In this document: in pieces, positions 8,306-18,268 of the stretch
Layout of the letters: each line of letters begins with the position of its first letter
Numbering within the stretch: the stretch's first letter is position 1
Assembly: GCA_003696765.1 (NCBI GenBank)
Contig: RFFX01000028.1
Span: forward strand, 1-47,489
Origin: Zetaproteobacteria bacterium
GTDB taxonomy: Bacteria > Pseudomonadota > Zetaproteobacteria > Mariprofundales > J009
Direction of reading: 5' to 3'
Length of the DNA stretch: 47,489 bases
Made by a program: the position numbers and the translations under genes
The notes under the pieces: generated by a model
What the model was told of the DNA's origin: nothing
Databases searched by the model: none
The model's input: only the letters and a program-made list of their open reading frames with translations

Positions 8306-11300
8306 ATGAGACCGACCACGCTCCCGACGGCCCTGCTGGCGGCCCTCCTGCTGCTCTCCGGCTGGCCGTCGGCGGGCCGTGCCGGGGAGCCGCCCACCTG
8401 GCGCGTGGCGGTGGACGCTGAATACGCTCCCTACGAGTTCCGCAACGCCGACGGCGACATCGACGGGCTGCTGCCGGCGTTGCTGCGCGCCATCGGCCGA
8501 AGGGCCGGCGTTCGCTTCACCTTCCGGGCCATGCCGTGGCCGGAGGCGGTGGCCGCCCTCGACAGCGGCGCGGTCGACCTGCTGAGCATGATCCGCACCC
8601 CCGAGCGCGAGGAGCGCTACCTCTTCTCCGATCCGCACAGCGTCATCGAGCAGGCGATCTTCCGCAACGCGCGCCACCGAGGCATCCACGATCTCGCCTC
8701 GATCGCCGGCAGCGTCGTCGCCCTGCAGCGTCACGACATCGCCGTCGAGAAGTTGAAGGGTCGGCGGGATTTCAAACGGGTCCTGGTCGGGAGCAAAGAG
8801 GAGGGCTTCACCCTGCTCGACGGCGGTCGGGTCGCCGCCTTTTTCGCCGCCGAGCAGCCGGGGCTCTACTTCCTGCGCCGGCACAAGCTGCCCCATGTTG
8901 AGCTGGCCGCCGTCGCCCTCTGGCCGCAGCCCTACTGCTTCGCCACCCGCAAGAGCAACCCGCAGCTGATCGCACTGCTCAACGACGGCCTGCGCCAACT
9001 CAAGCAGGAGGGGGTCTACGACCGGCTGGCCCATCGCTGGCTGGTCAAGCCGCCCGGCTGGCTGGAGCAGCACCGCGCGCTGGTGATCACAACCCTCATC
9101 CTGCTCGCGTTGCTGGCGCTGCTCTTCTGGCTGAGCAACCACCGGCTGCAACTACAGGTGCGCGCCCGCACCCGCGAGATCGAAGCGCAGCACCAGCGCT
9201 ACCGGTTGCTGTTCGCCTCCAACCACGACGCCGTCATGCTGCTCGACAAGCACGGGTTCATCGAGTGCAACCCGGCGACGCTGGAGCTCTTCGGCTGCCG
9301 CGACGAATCGGAGTTCCTCGACAAGCATCCCGCCGAGCTCTCACCGCCGACCCAGCCCGACGGCAGCGACTCGCGCACCCTGGCCGACCGCCGCATCGCC
9401 GAGGCGCTCGAGCGGGGCACCCTGCGGTTCGAATGGGTCCATCGCCGCCTCGACGACCGGCGCGACTTCATCGCCGAGGTGACCCTGAGCGCCATGCCCG
9501 ATGAGACCGGCGCCCTGCTGCAGGCCACCGTGCGCGACATCAGCGAGCTGGCCCACTCCCGTCGGTTGCGTGCGCTGCGCCAGCAGTTGACGGAGCTGCT
9601 GCTGCAGCCGCACGAGGCGCTCGGCCCGCTGATGGAGCAGTTCGTCCTACGCATCGAGCAATCCCTGCCGCAGGCCATCTGCTCGCTGCTGCTGGTCGAC
9701 CGTGCGGGGCGGCTGCACCACTGTGCCGCCCCCAATCTGCCACAGGAATACTGCGCGGCGATCGACGGCACCGCCATCGGCCCGCGCGCCGGCTCCTACG
9801 GCACCGCCGCCTACTACGCCCAGCGCGTCGTGGTCGGCGACATCGCCAACGATCCGCTGTGGCAGGAGTACCGGGAGCTGGCCGCCCGTTTTGCGCTCGC
9901 CGCCTGCTGGTCGCAGCCGATCTTCGACGACCACTTCCGCGTCATCGGCACCTTTGCCATCTACTACCGCAAGCCGCACGAACCGCAGAAGTTCGAACTC
10001 GACGTGATTGAGATGGCCGCCGAACTGGCCGGGCTGGCCATCGTCAACCAGCGTGCCGCCATCGAGCGACGGCGCGCTTTCTCCATCATCGAGACCAGCT
10101 CCGACTTCATCGGCATGGCCGATGCCGATGGGCGGGCGCTCTACGTCAATCCGGCCGGCCGCGCGCTGCTCGGCATCGCGCCGGATGCCGATGTTTCGAC
10201 CATGCAGCTGGCCGACTTCCATCCGCCGGACGACCTGCGACGGCTGCAGCAGGAGGGCTTGCCCCGGCTGATCGCCGGCGGGGAGTACCAGACCGAGATC
10301 CGCTTCCTCCACCGAAACGGAACGGAGATCCCGACGATGGCGGCCTTCGGGGTGCAGAAGCGGTCCGACGGCAGCGTGGAGAGCTTCTCGGTCATCGCCC
10401 GCGACATTCGAGCGGAGCAGCAGCGCCGGCAGCAGCTCGAACACACCCAGCGGCTGGAGTCGCTCGGTGTGCTCGCCGGCGGGATCGCCCACGACTTCAA
10501 CAACATCCTCACCGCAATCATGGGCAACGCGGCCATCGCCGAAGCGCGGCTGACTGAAGCCCCGGACGAGGCGCGGGAGGTGCTGCACAAGATCGTCGCC
10601 TCGGGCGAGAAGGCGGCCGCCCTCTGCCGCCAAATGCTGGCCTACTCCGGCAAGGGAAGGTTTGTCATCGAGCCGCTCGATCTATCGCAACTGGTGCGGG
10701 AGATCACCGGGCTGATCGAGGTGTCGCTGCCCAAATCGGTGGTGCTCAAGCTGCAACTGGCCGACGACCTTCCCCTGGTGGCGGCCGACTCGGCACAGAT
10801 CCAGCAGGTGGTCATGAACCTGGTGATCAACGGCGCCGAGGCGATCGGCACGGAGAACAGCGGCATCATCTCGGTGGAGACCGGGGTGGAGGAGCTCGAC
10901 GCAGATGCGCTGGCGAAGATGGTGGAGGGAGCGCGGCTGCAGCCGGGGTGCTATGTCTTCCTCGAGGTGGCCGACACCGGCTGCGGCATGGACGAGGAGA
11001 CGCAAGAGCGGATCTTCGAGCCCTTCTTCACCACCAAGTTCACCGGCCGCGGGCTGGGGATGAGCGCGGTGCTCGGCATCGTGCGCGGCCACCACGGAGC
11101 GCTCAGGGTACACAGCGAGCTCGGCCGGGGCACCACCTTCCGGATGGTGCTGCCGGCGACGGAGGAGACGCCCTCCGCCGACAAGGCGGCGACCGGGGCG
11201 CAGAAGGAGGCGGCCTGGCGCGGCGGCGGCACGGTGCTGGTGGTCGACGACGAGGAGAGCATCCGCGAGGCGGCGGCGATGATGCTGGAGGATGCCGGCT

Positions 11301-11614
11301 TTCGTACCATCACCGCCGCCGACGGCGAGGAGGGGGTGGCGCAGTTCCGACGCCACCGCGAAGCAATCGATCTGGTGCTGCTCGACATGACCATGCCGCG
11401 CATGGATGGTCGGGCCTGCTGCGACGCGATCCGCGCCATCGACCCGCAGGCGGCGATCCTGCTCTCCAGCGGCTACAGCGAAGAGGAGGCAACGCGCCTC
11501 TTCGCCGATCGCACCATCTCCGGCTTCGTGCAGAAGCCCTACACCCCACAGCGTCTGGTCGCGGCGGTGCGCCGCCTCATGGGCACCCGTGGAAACGGTG
11601 CAAACGATGGGTGA
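8306..11614 (+). CDS. Hybrid sensor histidine kinase: periplasmic solute-binding sensor, PAS, GAF, PAS, kinase, receiver
   Basis: The protein is 1102 aa with several recognisable modules. A signal peptide (1-27) precedes a family-3 solute-binding domain (about 30-253, starting WRVAVDAEYAPYEF). A transmembrane helix (about 257-279) is followed by PAS (298-415), GAF (420-580) and a second PAS (590-705). The HisKA box GGIAHDFNNIL carries phospho-acceptor His729. The HATPase domain has the N box NLVINGAEA, DTGCGMD and GRGLGMSAV. A C-terminal receiver (about 975-1100) has VVDDEE and phospho-acceptor Asp1027. It probably senses a small polar solute such as an amino acid, directly in the periplasm. 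I chose ATG at 8306 because it begins the signal peptide; the upstream in-frame codons run through repeat copy D. No good Shine-Dalgarno is visible. No separate output response regulator follows. The next gene is a small cytochrome c. Confidence 0.93.
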   Translation: MRPTTLPTALLAALLLLSGWPSAGRAGEPPTWRVAVDAEYAPYEFRNADGDIDGLLPALLRAIGRRAGVRFTFRAMPWPEAVAALDSGAVDLLSMIRTPEREERYLFSDPHSVIEQAIFRNARHRGIHDLASIAGSVVALQRHDIAVEKLKGRRDFKRVLVGSKEEGFTLLDGGRVAAFFAAEQPGLYFLRRHKLPHVELAAVALWPQPYCFATRKSNPQLIALLNDGLRQLKQEGVYDRLAHRWLVKPPGWLEQHRALVITTLILLALLALLFWLSNHRLQLQVRARTREIEAQHQRYRLLFASNHDAVMLLDKHGFIECNPATLELFGCRDESEFLDKHPAELSPPTQPDGSDSRTLADRRIAEALERGTLRFEWVHRRLDDRRDFIAEVTLSAMPDETGALLQATVRDISELAHSRRLRALRQQLTELLLQPHEALGPLMEQFVLRIEQSLPQAICSLLLVDRAGRLHHCAAPNLPQEYCAAIDGTAIGPRAGSYGTAAYYAQRVVVGDIANDPLWQEYRELAARFALAACWSQPIFDDHFRVIGTFAIYYRKPHEPQKFELDVIEMAAELAGLAIVNQRAAIERRRAFSIIETSSDFIGMADADGRALYVNPAGRALLGIAPDADVSTMQLADFHPPDDLRRLQQEGLPRLIAGGEYQTEIRFLHRNGTEIPTMAAFGVQKRSDGSVESFSVIARDIRAEQQRRQQLEHTQRLESLGVLAGGIAHDFNNILTAIMGNAAIAEARLTEAPDEAREVLHKIVASGEKAAALCRQMLAYSGKGRFVIEPLDLSQLVREITGLIEVSLPKSVVLKLQLADDLPLVAADSAQIQQVVMNLVINGAEAIGTENSGIISVETGVEELDADALAKMVEGARLQPGCYVFLEVADTGCGMDEETQERIFEPFFTTKFTGRGLGMSAVLGIVRGHHGALRVHSELGRGTTFRMVLPATEETPSADKAATGAQKEAAWRGGGTVLVVDDEESIREAAAMMLEDAGFRTITAADGEEGVAQFRRHREAIDLVLLDMTMPRMDGRACCDAIRAIDPQAAILLSSGYSEEEATRLFADRTISGFVQKPYTPQRLVAAVRRLMGTRGNGANDG

Positions 11615-11636
11615 GGGCGCCATGGGGGAGCACGGC

Positions 11637-11909
11637 ATGAGGCCACGCTGGCGCCCCGGCAGGCGCGATGTCGCCTTCCTCGCCGTGGTCGGCGCCGTGA
11701 TCACCGCCCTGGTGGTGGGCAGCGGGGAACGCACCACCAAGGCGGTGCCGGACGACGCCACCCACCGGGTGGTCACCGACCATGCCGCCTGTCTGGCCTG
11801 TCACGGCAAGGGGAGCGCCCGGCCGCAGCCGCCGGGCCACACCAGGGCGGTGCAGTGCTTCCAGTGCCACGCCCAACCGGCGCACTGGATCGGCGGCAGC
11901 AAGCGATGA
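11637..11909 (+). CDS. Small membrane-anchored dihaem cytochrome c
   Basis: The protein is 90 aa. An N-terminal Arg-rich segment and one hydrophobic helix (about 12-30, VAFLAVVGAVITALVVG) act as an uncleaved anchor or signal. The short periplasmic domain carries two CxxCH haem-c motifs, CLACH (52-56) and CFQCH (74-78). Extra histidines (His43, His49, His68, His83) could supply the distal ligands. It looks like a minimal electron-transfer subunit, but no partner oxidase or reductase is adjacent. ATG 11637 has GGGGGAG six bases upstream. ATGs at 11607 and 11622 are in frame, and 11607 would overlap the kinase stop, so coupling to the kinase is likely. The role is unknown; haem attachment is predicted from the motifs. 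Confidence 0.8.
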   Translation: MRPRWRPGRRDVAFLAVVGAVITALVVGSGERTTKAVPDDATHRVVTDHAACLACHGKGSARPQPPGHTRAVQCFQCHAQPAHWIGGSKR

Positions 11910-11926
11910 TGGCTGGGGAAGCGCGT

Positions 11927-12802
11927 ATGGGAGGAGTCACCCCGCAGCAGATCGGCATCGCCTGCAACCCCTTCGATCCGCGTGCCGCCGAGCTGGGGGC
12001 CGAGCTGATCGAGTGGCTGCGCACCCGCGGTGTCACCCCCCTGATCGACGCCTCCAGTTGCCCGCACGGCGATCGCGGACGGGCGATGGAGATGGGCGAG
12101 ATCGCCCGGCATGCACAACTGATGATCGTCATCGGCGGCGACGGCACGCTGCTGCACGCCGCCCGCTTCTTCCTCGGCAGCGACACGCCGCTGCTGGCCG
12201 TCAACCTGGGCCGGCTGGGCTTCCTCACCGACACGCCGGCGGGCAACATGCGCGATGTGGTGGCCCAGGCGATGGAGGGCGCACTCGAGCGCCGACGCCA
12301 CTTCTCCCTGCAGGCGCGGTGCCTCCACCGAGGGTCGCCGGTGGTCGAGGCCTGCGCGATCAACGACGTGGTGATCCAGCGCAGCGCCAACCCGCGCATG
12401 GTCACCTTCTCGATGACCATCCGCGACCAGTTCGTCTTCCGCATGCGGGCCGACGGCCTGATCCTGGCCACGCCGCTCGGCTCCACCGCCTACGCCCTCT
12501 CCGCCGGCGGGCCGATCGTCCACCCGGAGATCGAGGCGATCAGCGTGGTGCCGATCTGCCCGCACACCCTCTCCAATCGGCCGATCGTGGTGCCGGCCGA
12601 CGCCCGCATCGAAGTGACGGTGGACGACGCTCCGGCGGCGCTCTCCCTCGACGGCACCCAACAGCGGGAGCTCGACGACGGCGATACCATCCTGCTGCGC
12701 CGCGGCCCGGGCTTCATCCTGCTGCACCAGCCGCAACGCCACTACTTCGAGGTACTGCGTAACAAGCTGCACTGGGCGGGGCAGGCCGAACCGAACGCAT
12801 GA
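11927..12802 (+). CDS. nadK: NAD kinase
   Basis: NadK phosphorylates NAD to NADP and is the cell's only route to NADP. The protein is 291 aa, the usual size. The catalytic/nucleotide motif GGDGT is at 70-74 (MIVIGGDGTLLHAARFF), and NLGRLGFLTD follows. The AINDVVI segment occupies the position usually written NE/D. TPLGSTAYALSAGGPIV and the C-terminal domain are complete. ATG 11927 has GGGGAAG at good spacing. ATG 11906, overlapping the cytochrome stop, is the alternative and would add seven residues. The stop overlaps the recN start (GCATGATC), so nadK and recN are translationally coupled, a pairing seen in many bacteria. Confidence 0.96.
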   Translation: MGGVTPQQIGIACNPFDPRAAELGAELIEWLRTRGVTPLIDASSCPHGDRGRAMEMGEIARHAQLMIVIGGDGTLLHAARFFLGSDTPLLAVNLGRLGFLTDTPAGNMRDVVAQAMEGALERRRHFSLQARCLHRGSPVVEACAINDVVIQRSANPRMVTFSMTIRDQFVFRMRADGLILATPLGSTAYALSAGGPIVHPEIEAISVVPICPHTLSNRPIVVPADARIEVTVDDAPAALSLDGTQQRELDDGDTILLRRGPGFILLHQPQRHYFEVLRNKLHWAGQAEPNA

Positions 12803-14475
12803 TCCGCGAGCTGCAGATCCGCCAATTCGCCCTGATCGACCGGCTCGAACTCCACTTCGAGGCGGGAACCACCGCCCTGACCGGCGAGACCGGCGCCGGC
12901 AAGTCGATCGTCGTCGATGCGCTGGGGGCCCTGTTCGGCGCCCGCGCCCGCAGCGGCTGGGTGCGCCACGGCGCCCGACGGGCCGAGGTGGCCGCCACGC
13001 TCGAGCCGGGCGACGACACCCCGGCCCGCCGTTGGCTGGAGGCGGAGCAGCTCGACGACGACGGACCGCTGCTGCTGCGCCGGACGATCGGCGCCGACGG
13101 CCGTTCACGCGCCTGGATCAACGGGGTGGCGGTACCGCTCAGACAACTGCAGCAGCTGGGCGCGTTGCTGCTCGACCTGCACGGCCAACACGAGCATCAG
13201 GCGCTGCTGCGCGCCGACTACCAACGGCTGCTGATCGACGGGGCCGTCGATCCGGCGATCACCGACGCCGCACGAGAGGCGTGGCGGACGCTGAAGCAGG
13301 CCACGGCCGCGCTGGAGGCGTTCGACGCACGTCAGCGGCAGCGCGAGACGCAGGCCGACTGGATGGCCGAACAGCTACAGCGGCTGGAGACGTTGCAGCC
13401 GGAGCCGGGCGTCATCGAGCGGTTGACCGCCGAGATCGAGACCCTGCGCCACGCCGGCGCCATCCGGGCAAGCGCGGCGGCGGCCATCGCCCGGCTCGAG
13501 GGTGAGGAACCACCTGGGGCGCGCAGCGGGATCACCGCCGCCCGCGCTGCGTTGATTCCGGAGCAGGAACGCCACCCCGCCCTGGCCGAGGCGCTGACGC
13601 TGCTCGAACAGGTCGAACCGCTGATCGACGAGGCGGTGCGCGCGCTGCGCCCGGCGCTGGAGGTGGAGGGGGACGACGCCCGGCTCGACGCACTCGAGGC
13701 AAGGATCTGCGGCTTGCAGGAGGCGATGCGCCGGCACGGCTGCGACGCGGAGGGGCTCTGCACCTTGATGGCGCAGTGGCGTGACGAACTGCAGGCGCAA
13801 CAGACCGCGGAGTGGGACCGGCAACGGCTGGAGGCCGCCAGGGCCGAGGCCGATGCACGGTGGCGCCGGTCCGCCGACGCACTCCACGCGGCACGCTGCG
13901 CGCAGGCCGAACGGCTCTGTGCCGCGCTGCGCCCGCTGCTCGATCGGCTGGGGCTGGAGGCGCTGCACATCCGGGTGGAGGTGGAGGCCGACCCGGATGG
14001 GGGCGGTCCGGCCGGTTGCGACCGCATCCGCTGGCTGGCGGCGAGCAACACCGGCGAGCCGTTCCGACCGCTGGCCGAGGTCGCCTCGGGCGGCGAGCTC
14101 TCCCGCATCGTGCTGGCGCTCAAGGGGTGCGGCGCGCTGCGCAATCCGGCGGCGATCGCCGTCTTCGACGAGGTCGATGTCGGCATCGGCGGCGAGACGG
14201 CGTGGTGCGTCGGCGGGCTGCTCGCCGCCATGGGCCGCGATCAGCAGCTCTTCGTCGTCTCCCACCTCCCGCAGGTGGCCGCCTGCGCCGATCGACAGAT
14301 CCACATCGCCAAGGAGCAGCGTGAGGGGCGCACCGTCATCCGTGTCCGGCCGCTCGATGACGAGGACCGAGTGGGGGAGATCGCCCGCATGCTGGGCGAC
14401 GGCACCGCCAGGCTCAGCCGCGAACAGGCGCGCGCCATGCTGGAGCGGGGGGCGCAGGCCCGCGCCCGTCGCTGA
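12799..14475 (+). CDS. recN: DNA repair protein RecN
   Basis: RecN is an SMC-like ATPase acting at double-strand breaks. The protein is 558 aa. Walker A (GETGAGKS) is at 29-36. The N-terminal lobe has the conserved LLDLHGQHEHQALL segment. A long helical Arg/Glu/Ala-rich middle follows (about 150-370). The C-terminal lobe has the signature EVASGGELSRIVLALKG, Walker B AIAVFDEVDVGIGG and the switch FVVSHLPQVAA. ATG 12799 overlaps the nadK TGA. The gene is convergent with thrC, with about 20 bases between the stops. Confidence 0.97.
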   Translation: MIRELQIRQFALIDRLELHFEAGTTALTGETGAGKSIVVDALGALFGARARSGWVRHGARRAEVAATLEPGDDTPARRWLEAEQLDDDGPLLLRRTIGADGRSRAWINGVAVPLRQLQQLGALLLDLHGQHEHQALLRADYQRLLIDGAVDPAITDAAREAWRTLKQATAALEAFDARQRQRETQADWMAEQLQRLETLQPEPGVIERLTAEIETLRHAGAIRASAAAAIARLEGEEPPGARSGITAARAALIPEQERHPALAEALTLLEQVEPLIDEAVRALRPALEVEGDDARLDALEARICGLQEAMRRHGCDAEGLCTLMAQWRDELQAQQTAEWDRQRLEAARAEADARWRRSADALHAARCAQAERLCAALRPLLDRLGLEALHIRVEVEADPDGGGPAGCDRIRWLAASNTGEPFRPLAEVASGGELSRIVLALKGCGALRNPAAIAVFDEVDVGIGGETAWCVGGLLAAMGRDQQLFVVSHLPQVAACADRQIHIAKEQREGRTVIRVRPLDDEDRVGEIARMLGDGTARLSREQARAMLERGAQARARR

Positions 14476-14496
14476 AGCAGGGAATCCGCCGGCAGA

Positions 14497-15558
14497 CTAG
14501 CCTGCGTCGAGCACCCGGCGCACCGCATCCTCGGTGGCGTCGATGGTCACCGGCTGCGGTACGTTGCGCATCGCCGTCTCCGGATCCTTCAGCCCGTGGC
14601 CGGTCAGGGTGCAGACGATGGCGTCACCGGGCCGGAAGAGCCCGGCCCTGTTGCGCTTGATCACCCCGGCGACCGAGGCGGCGCTGGCCGGCTCGCAGAA
14701 GACCCCTTCCAGGCTGGCCAGCATGTTGTAGGCCTCGAGGATCTCCTCGTCGGTCACCGCCTCGATCGCCCCGCCCGACTCGTCGCGCGCCGCCTCCGCC
14801 TGCCGCCACGACGCCGGATTGCCGATGCGGATGGCGGTGGCCACCGTCTCCGGGTTCTTCACCGGCGCACCGCGGACGATGGGGGCGGCGCCCGCCGCCT
14901 GGAAGCCGAGCATCTTCGGCAGCCGGTCGGTGACCCCCCGCGCACGATACTCCTTGTAGCCCATCCAGTAGGCGGTGATGTTGCCGGCGTTGCCCACCGG
15001 CAGCGCGTGATAATCGGGGACGAAGCCGAGCTCGTCGACCACCTCGAAGGCGGCGGTCTTCTGCCCCTGGATGCGGTAGGGGTTGACCGAGTTGACCAAG
15101 GTGATGGCGCCGTCTTCGGAGATGGCGCGCACGATCTCCAGCGCCTGGTCGAAGTTGCCGCGGATCTGGATCACCCGCGCGCCGTAGCGCATCCCCTGCG
15201 ACAGCTTGCCCAGCGCGATCTTGCCGTCGGGGATGAGCACGAAGGCCTGCATGCCGCAGTTGGCGGCGTAGGCGGCGGCCGAGGCGCTGGTGTTGCCGGT
15301 CGAGGCGCAGATCAGCTTGCGGCTGCCGGCGTTGTAGGCCTGGGTCACCGCCATGGTCATGCCGCGATCCTTGAACGATCCGGTCGGGTTGAGCCCCTCG
15401 TACTTGAGGAAGATGCGCAGCTCGGGGTTGATGGCGTTTCTCAGGTTGTGCGACTCGTGCAGCGGCGTGTTGCCCTCGTAGAGGGTGATGATGGTGTCGT
15501 CGGGCTCCACCGGAAGCAGCGCACGGTAGCGTGCGATGACGCCTTGATAGTGGGACAT
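14497..15558 (-). CDS. thrC: Threonine synthase
   Basis: ThrC converts O-phosphohomoserine to threonine using pyridoxal phosphate. The protein is 353 aa, the shorter class of threonine synthase. The PLP-lysine motif GSFKDRG places the Schiff-base lysine at 63. [16 protein letters not shown] is the cofactor phosphate-binding stretch, and [16 protein letters not shown] follows. The ATG at 15558 is two bases after the hom stop codon, with GGAG eight or so bases upstream inside hom. Hom and ThrC therefore make consecutive threonine-pathway steps from one mRNA. A longer in-frame start at 15612 inside hom is less likely. Confidence 0.97.
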   Translation of the reverse strand: MSHYQGVIARYRALLPVEPDDTIITLYEGNTPLHESHNLRNAINPELRIFLKYEGLNPTGSFKDRGMTMAVTQAYNAGSRKLICASTGNTSASAAAYAANCGMQAFVLIPDGKIALGKLSQGMRYGARVIQIRGNFDQALEIVRAISEDGAITLVNSVNPYRIQGQKTAAFEVVDELGFVPDYHALPVGNAGNITAYWMGYKEYRARGVTDRLPKMLGFQAAGAAPIVRGAPVKNPETVATAIRIGNPASWRQAEAARDESGGAIEAVTDEEILEAYNMLASLEGVFCEPASAASVAGVIKRNRAGLFRPGDAIVCTLTGHGLKDPETAMRNVPQPVTIDATEDAVRRVLDAG

Positions 15559-15560
15559 GG

Positions 15561-16883
15561 TCAGGCTCCGAAACGCTCGATGCGCAGGGTCATCGCCTCG
15601 CCGGCGACACACTCAAGCGCCTCGATCCGTCGGATGGCGGCGTTGAGGTTGCCTTCGCGGATGCGGTGGGTGCGCAGCACCACCGGCACCGCCTCGGTGG
15701 CGTGGCGCGCCTTCTGGATCACCGCCTCCAGGCTGATGTCGTGCTCGGCCAGGATCCGGCTCACCGCCGCGATCACCCCGGGGCGGTCGGCGACCATCAG
15801 CCGCAGGTAGTACTCGCTCTCGATCTCCTCCATCGGCACGGTGGCCAGCGTGCGCCGCTGATCGGCGATAAAGCCCATCGGCGGGGGTAGATGGGCGATG
15901 CCGTCGGGCATGGCGCGGGCGATGTCGAGGATGTCGGCCACCACCGCGCTGGCCGTCGGCCGCTCTCCGGCACCGCGACCATAGTACATGGTGTGCTCGA
16001 CGAAGTCGCCGGAGATCATCACCGCGTTATAGGAGTCGGCCACCTGCGCGATCTGGGCGTCGAGCGGCACCAGCGTGGGATGGACCCGCATCTCCACCGC
16101 ATCGCCGTGCGGACGGGCGATGCCGAGCAGCTTGATGCGGAAGCCGAGCTCGCGCGCCGAGGCGATGTCCTCGGGGGTGATGCGCGAGATGCCGCTGGTG
16201 TAGACCTCGTCGAAGCGGATGGTGCAGCCGTAGGCCATCGCCGCCAGAATGGCCAGCTTGTGGGCGGTATCCACCCCCTCGACATCGAAGGTGGGATCGG
16301 CCTCGGCGTAGCCCAGCCGCTGGGCGTCGCGCAGCACCTGATCGTAGGGGGCCCCTTCGTTCTCCATCCGGGTGAGGATGTAGTTGCAGGTACCGTTGAG
16401 GATGCCGAAGATGGCGGTGATGTTGTTGGCGGCCAGCCCCTCGCGCAGCGCCTTGAGGCAGGGGATGCCGCCGCCGACCGCCGCCTCGAAGCCGATGGCC
16501 GTGCCCTGTTCGGCGGCCAGCGCGAAGAGCTCCTCGCCGTGTTTGGCGATCAGCGCCTTGTTGGCGGTCACCACATGCTTACCGTGCCGGATCGCCTCGA
16601 CGACGAAGCTGCGCGCCGGCTCGTAGCCGCCGATCAACTCGACCACCAGATCGATCTTCGGCGCCCGCATCATCTCTTCGGCATCGTGGTAGAGTTGTAC
16701 TCCAGTCAGATCGACGCCCAGATCGGCTTCCGGCTCGTGCACCAGCTTGCGGTCGCACACCGCGGCCAGCACCAGCTTCCTGCCTGTGCGCCGGGCCATG
16801 ATCTCTTGCTGTTGCAACAGGATGCGGGCCACACCGGTGCCGATGGTGCCCAGCCCCAGCAGGCCCACACGAATTTCGTTCAT
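15561..16883 (-). CDS. hom: Homoserine dehydrogenase
   Basis: Hom reduces aspartate semialdehyde to homoserine, the branch point to threonine and methionine. The protein is 440 aa, the ACT-bearing monofunctional type. The Rossmann loop GLGTIGTG is at 10-17. [12 protein letters not shown] is the NADP/catalytic region. [19 protein letters not shown] and [13 protein letters not shown] are the substrate block, and a C-terminal ACT domain (about 350-430) suggests threonine feedback inhibition. The ATG at 16883 fits the family N-terminus. It coincides with the right end of repeat copy E (GCGATTTCATC-ATG), and no Shine-Dalgarno is found at normal distance. Upstream on the same strand is the AlaC-type aminotransferase; thrC is downstream. 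Confidence 0.97.
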   Translation of the reverse strand: MNEIRVGLLGLGTIGTGVARILLQQQEIMARRTGRKLVLAAVCDRKLVHEPEADLGVDLTGVQLYHDAEEMMRAPKIDLVVELIGGYEPARSFVVEAIRHGKHVVTANKALIAKHGEELFALAAEQGTAIGFEAAVGGGIPCLKALREGLAANNITAIFGILNGTCNYILTRMENEGAPYDQVLRDAQRLGYAEADPTFDVEGVDTAHKLAILAAMAYGCTIRFDEVYTSGISRITPEDIASARELGFRIKLLGIARPHGDAVEMRVHPTLVPLDAQIAQVADSYNAVMISGDFVEHTMYYGRGAGERPTASAVVADILDIARAMPDGIAHLPPPMGFIADQRRTLATVPMEEIESEYYLRLMVADRPGVIAAVSRILAEHDISLEAVIQKARHATEAVPVVLRTHRIREGNLNAAIRRIEALECVAGEAMTLRIERFGA

Positions 16884-17042
16884 GATGAAATCGCGAAAAG
16901 TCCGTCCATGGACTTTTTGCTTGGGCGGCGATCGAAGAACGCGGTCTTCGATCGCCTTACAAATCCGTCGGTAGCATGGGCAACCTCCGGATTTGCGCGA
17001 CCGTCCTGGCCGCGGATGCCGGCCTCTTGCGAAGCCGTCATT
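16884..17042 (-). repeat. Multi-hairpin intergenic repeat, copy E (alaC-hom gap)
   Basis: F orientation on minus, the same as both flanking genes. The left end starts three bases after the aminotransferase stop (TGA-AA-TGACGGCTTCGC); the right end is the hom start codon. H1 is GGCTTC-GCAA-GAGGCC, H2 GCGGCC-AGGAC-GGTCGC, H3 CAAATCCG/CGGATTTG, H4 CGATCGAAGA/TCTTCGATCG and H5 AAAAGTCC/GGACTTTT. It fills the whole intercistronic gap. Confidence 0.9.
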
Positions 17043-18227
17043 TCAGGATGCCCCATGTAAAAATTTTCGGATGCCGCGCAGCGCCTGGCGGATGCGGTGT
17101 TCGTTCTCGATCAGGGCGATGCGCACGAACTGGTCGCCGTAGTCACCGAAGCCGATGCCGGGGCTGACCGCCACACCCCCCTCGGTCAGCAGCCGTTTGG
17201 AGAACTCCAGCGATCCCATCGGCTTGAAGGCGTCGGGGATCTCCGCCCAGATGAACATGCTCGCCTTCGGCTTCTCCGCCATCCACCCCATCTTGTGCAG
17301 CCCCTCGATCATCACGTCGCGTCGGGCGCGGTAGGTGTCACGGATCCGGGCCACACACTCCTGCGGGCCGTTGAGCGCGGCGCAGGCGGCGATCTGCAGC
17401 GGCTGGAATGTGCCGTAATCGAGGTACGACTTGATCCTGGCCAGCGCGGCGACGATCTCGCTGTTGCCCACCATGAAGCCGATGCGCCAGCCCGGCATGT
17501 TGTAGCTCTTGGAGAGGGAGTAGAACTCCACCGCCAGATCGCGCGCCCCCGGCACCTGCAGGATCGAGGGACACCGATAGCCGTCGAAGCAGATCTCGGC
17601 GTAGGCGATGTCGGAGATGACGATCAGGTGGTTCTCGCGGGCGAAGTCGACCACCTTGACGTAGAAGTCGAGATCGACGGTCTGCGCGGTTGGGTTGGAA
17701 GGGAAGTTGACGATCAGGACCTTCGGCCGAGGCCAGGAGTCGCGCACCGCCTTTTGCACCTCTTCGAAATAGTCGCGTCCCGGCCCCATCGGCACATGGC
17801 GGATGTCGGCGCCGGCGATGATGAAGCCGTAGGGGTGGATCGGATAGGCGGGGTTGGGCGCCAGCACCAGATCGCCGGGGGAGGTGATCGCCACCGCCAG
17901 ATGGGCCAGCCCCTCCTTGGAGCCGATGGTGACGATCGCCTCACGCTCCGGATCGATATCGACGTCGAAGCGGCGCTTGTACCAGGCGCAGATCGCCCGC
18001 CGCAGCCCGGCAATGCCGCGCGAGACCGAATAGCGGTGGTTGCGCCCGTCCCGCGCCGCCTCGCACAGCTTGTCGACGATGTGCTGCGGCGTCGGCTGGT
18101 CGGGATTGCCCATGCCCAGATCGATGATGTCGGCACCGGCGTGGCGCAGCTCCATCTTGAGCTGGTTGACCACGGCGAAGATGTAGGGGGGGAGCCGTTT
18201 GATCTTCTCGAACTCTCGCAACTGCAC
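17043..18227 (-). CDS. alaC: Aminotransferase class I/II, AlaC-like
   Basis: This is a fold-type I PLP aminotransferase of about 394 aa. It has the AlaC-type opening [23 protein letters not shown] and [12 protein letters not shown]. The cofactor motif is [15 protein letters not shown] with the Schiff-base lysine at 240 (counted from the chosen start). The C-terminal block is [11 protein letters not shown]...[19 protein letters not shown]. Relatives make alanine or aspartate; position just upstream of hom and thrC suggests amino-acid metabolism, but the substrate is not certain. The start is unclear: GTG 18227, TTG 18221 behind GAGG, or ATG 18257 inside repeat fragment F, which would add [11 protein letters not shown] list GTG 18227. 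Confidence 0.9.
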   Translation of the reverse strand: MQLREFEKIKRLPPYIFAVVNQLKMELRHAGADIIDLGMGNPDQPTPQHIVDKLCEAARDGRNHRYSVSRGIAGLRRAICAWYKRRFDVDIDPEREAIVTIGSKEGLAHLAVAITSPGDLVLAPNPAYPIHPYGFIIAGADIRHVPMGPGRDYFEEVQKAVRDSWPRPKVLIVNFPSNPTAQTVDLDFYVKVVDFARENHLIVISDIAYAEICFDGYRCPSILQVPGARDLAVEFYSLSKSYNMPGWRIGFMVGNSEIVAALARIKSYLDYGTFQPLQIAACAALNGPQECVARIRDTYRARRDVMIEGLHKMGWMAEKPKASMFIWAEIPDAFKPMGSLEFSKRLLTEGGVAVSPGIGFGDYGDQFVRIALIENEHRIRQALRGIRKFLHGAS

Positions 18228-18233
18228 CTCGTG

Positions 18234-18268
18234 GACGGCTTCGCGGGAAGCCGGCATTCGCGGCCGAG
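18234..18268 (+). repeat. Multi-hairpin intergenic repeat, copy F (truncated, H1 plus part of H2)
   Basis: GACGGCTTCGCGGGAAGCC (H1) is followed by GCATTCGCGGCCG (the start of H2). The left end lies a few bases from the proposed alaC start, in F orientation on plus, opposite to alaC. The alaC reading frame stays open through it (minus-strand translation MPASREAV), so this fragment may be translated if ATG 18257 is used. Confidence 0.7.
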
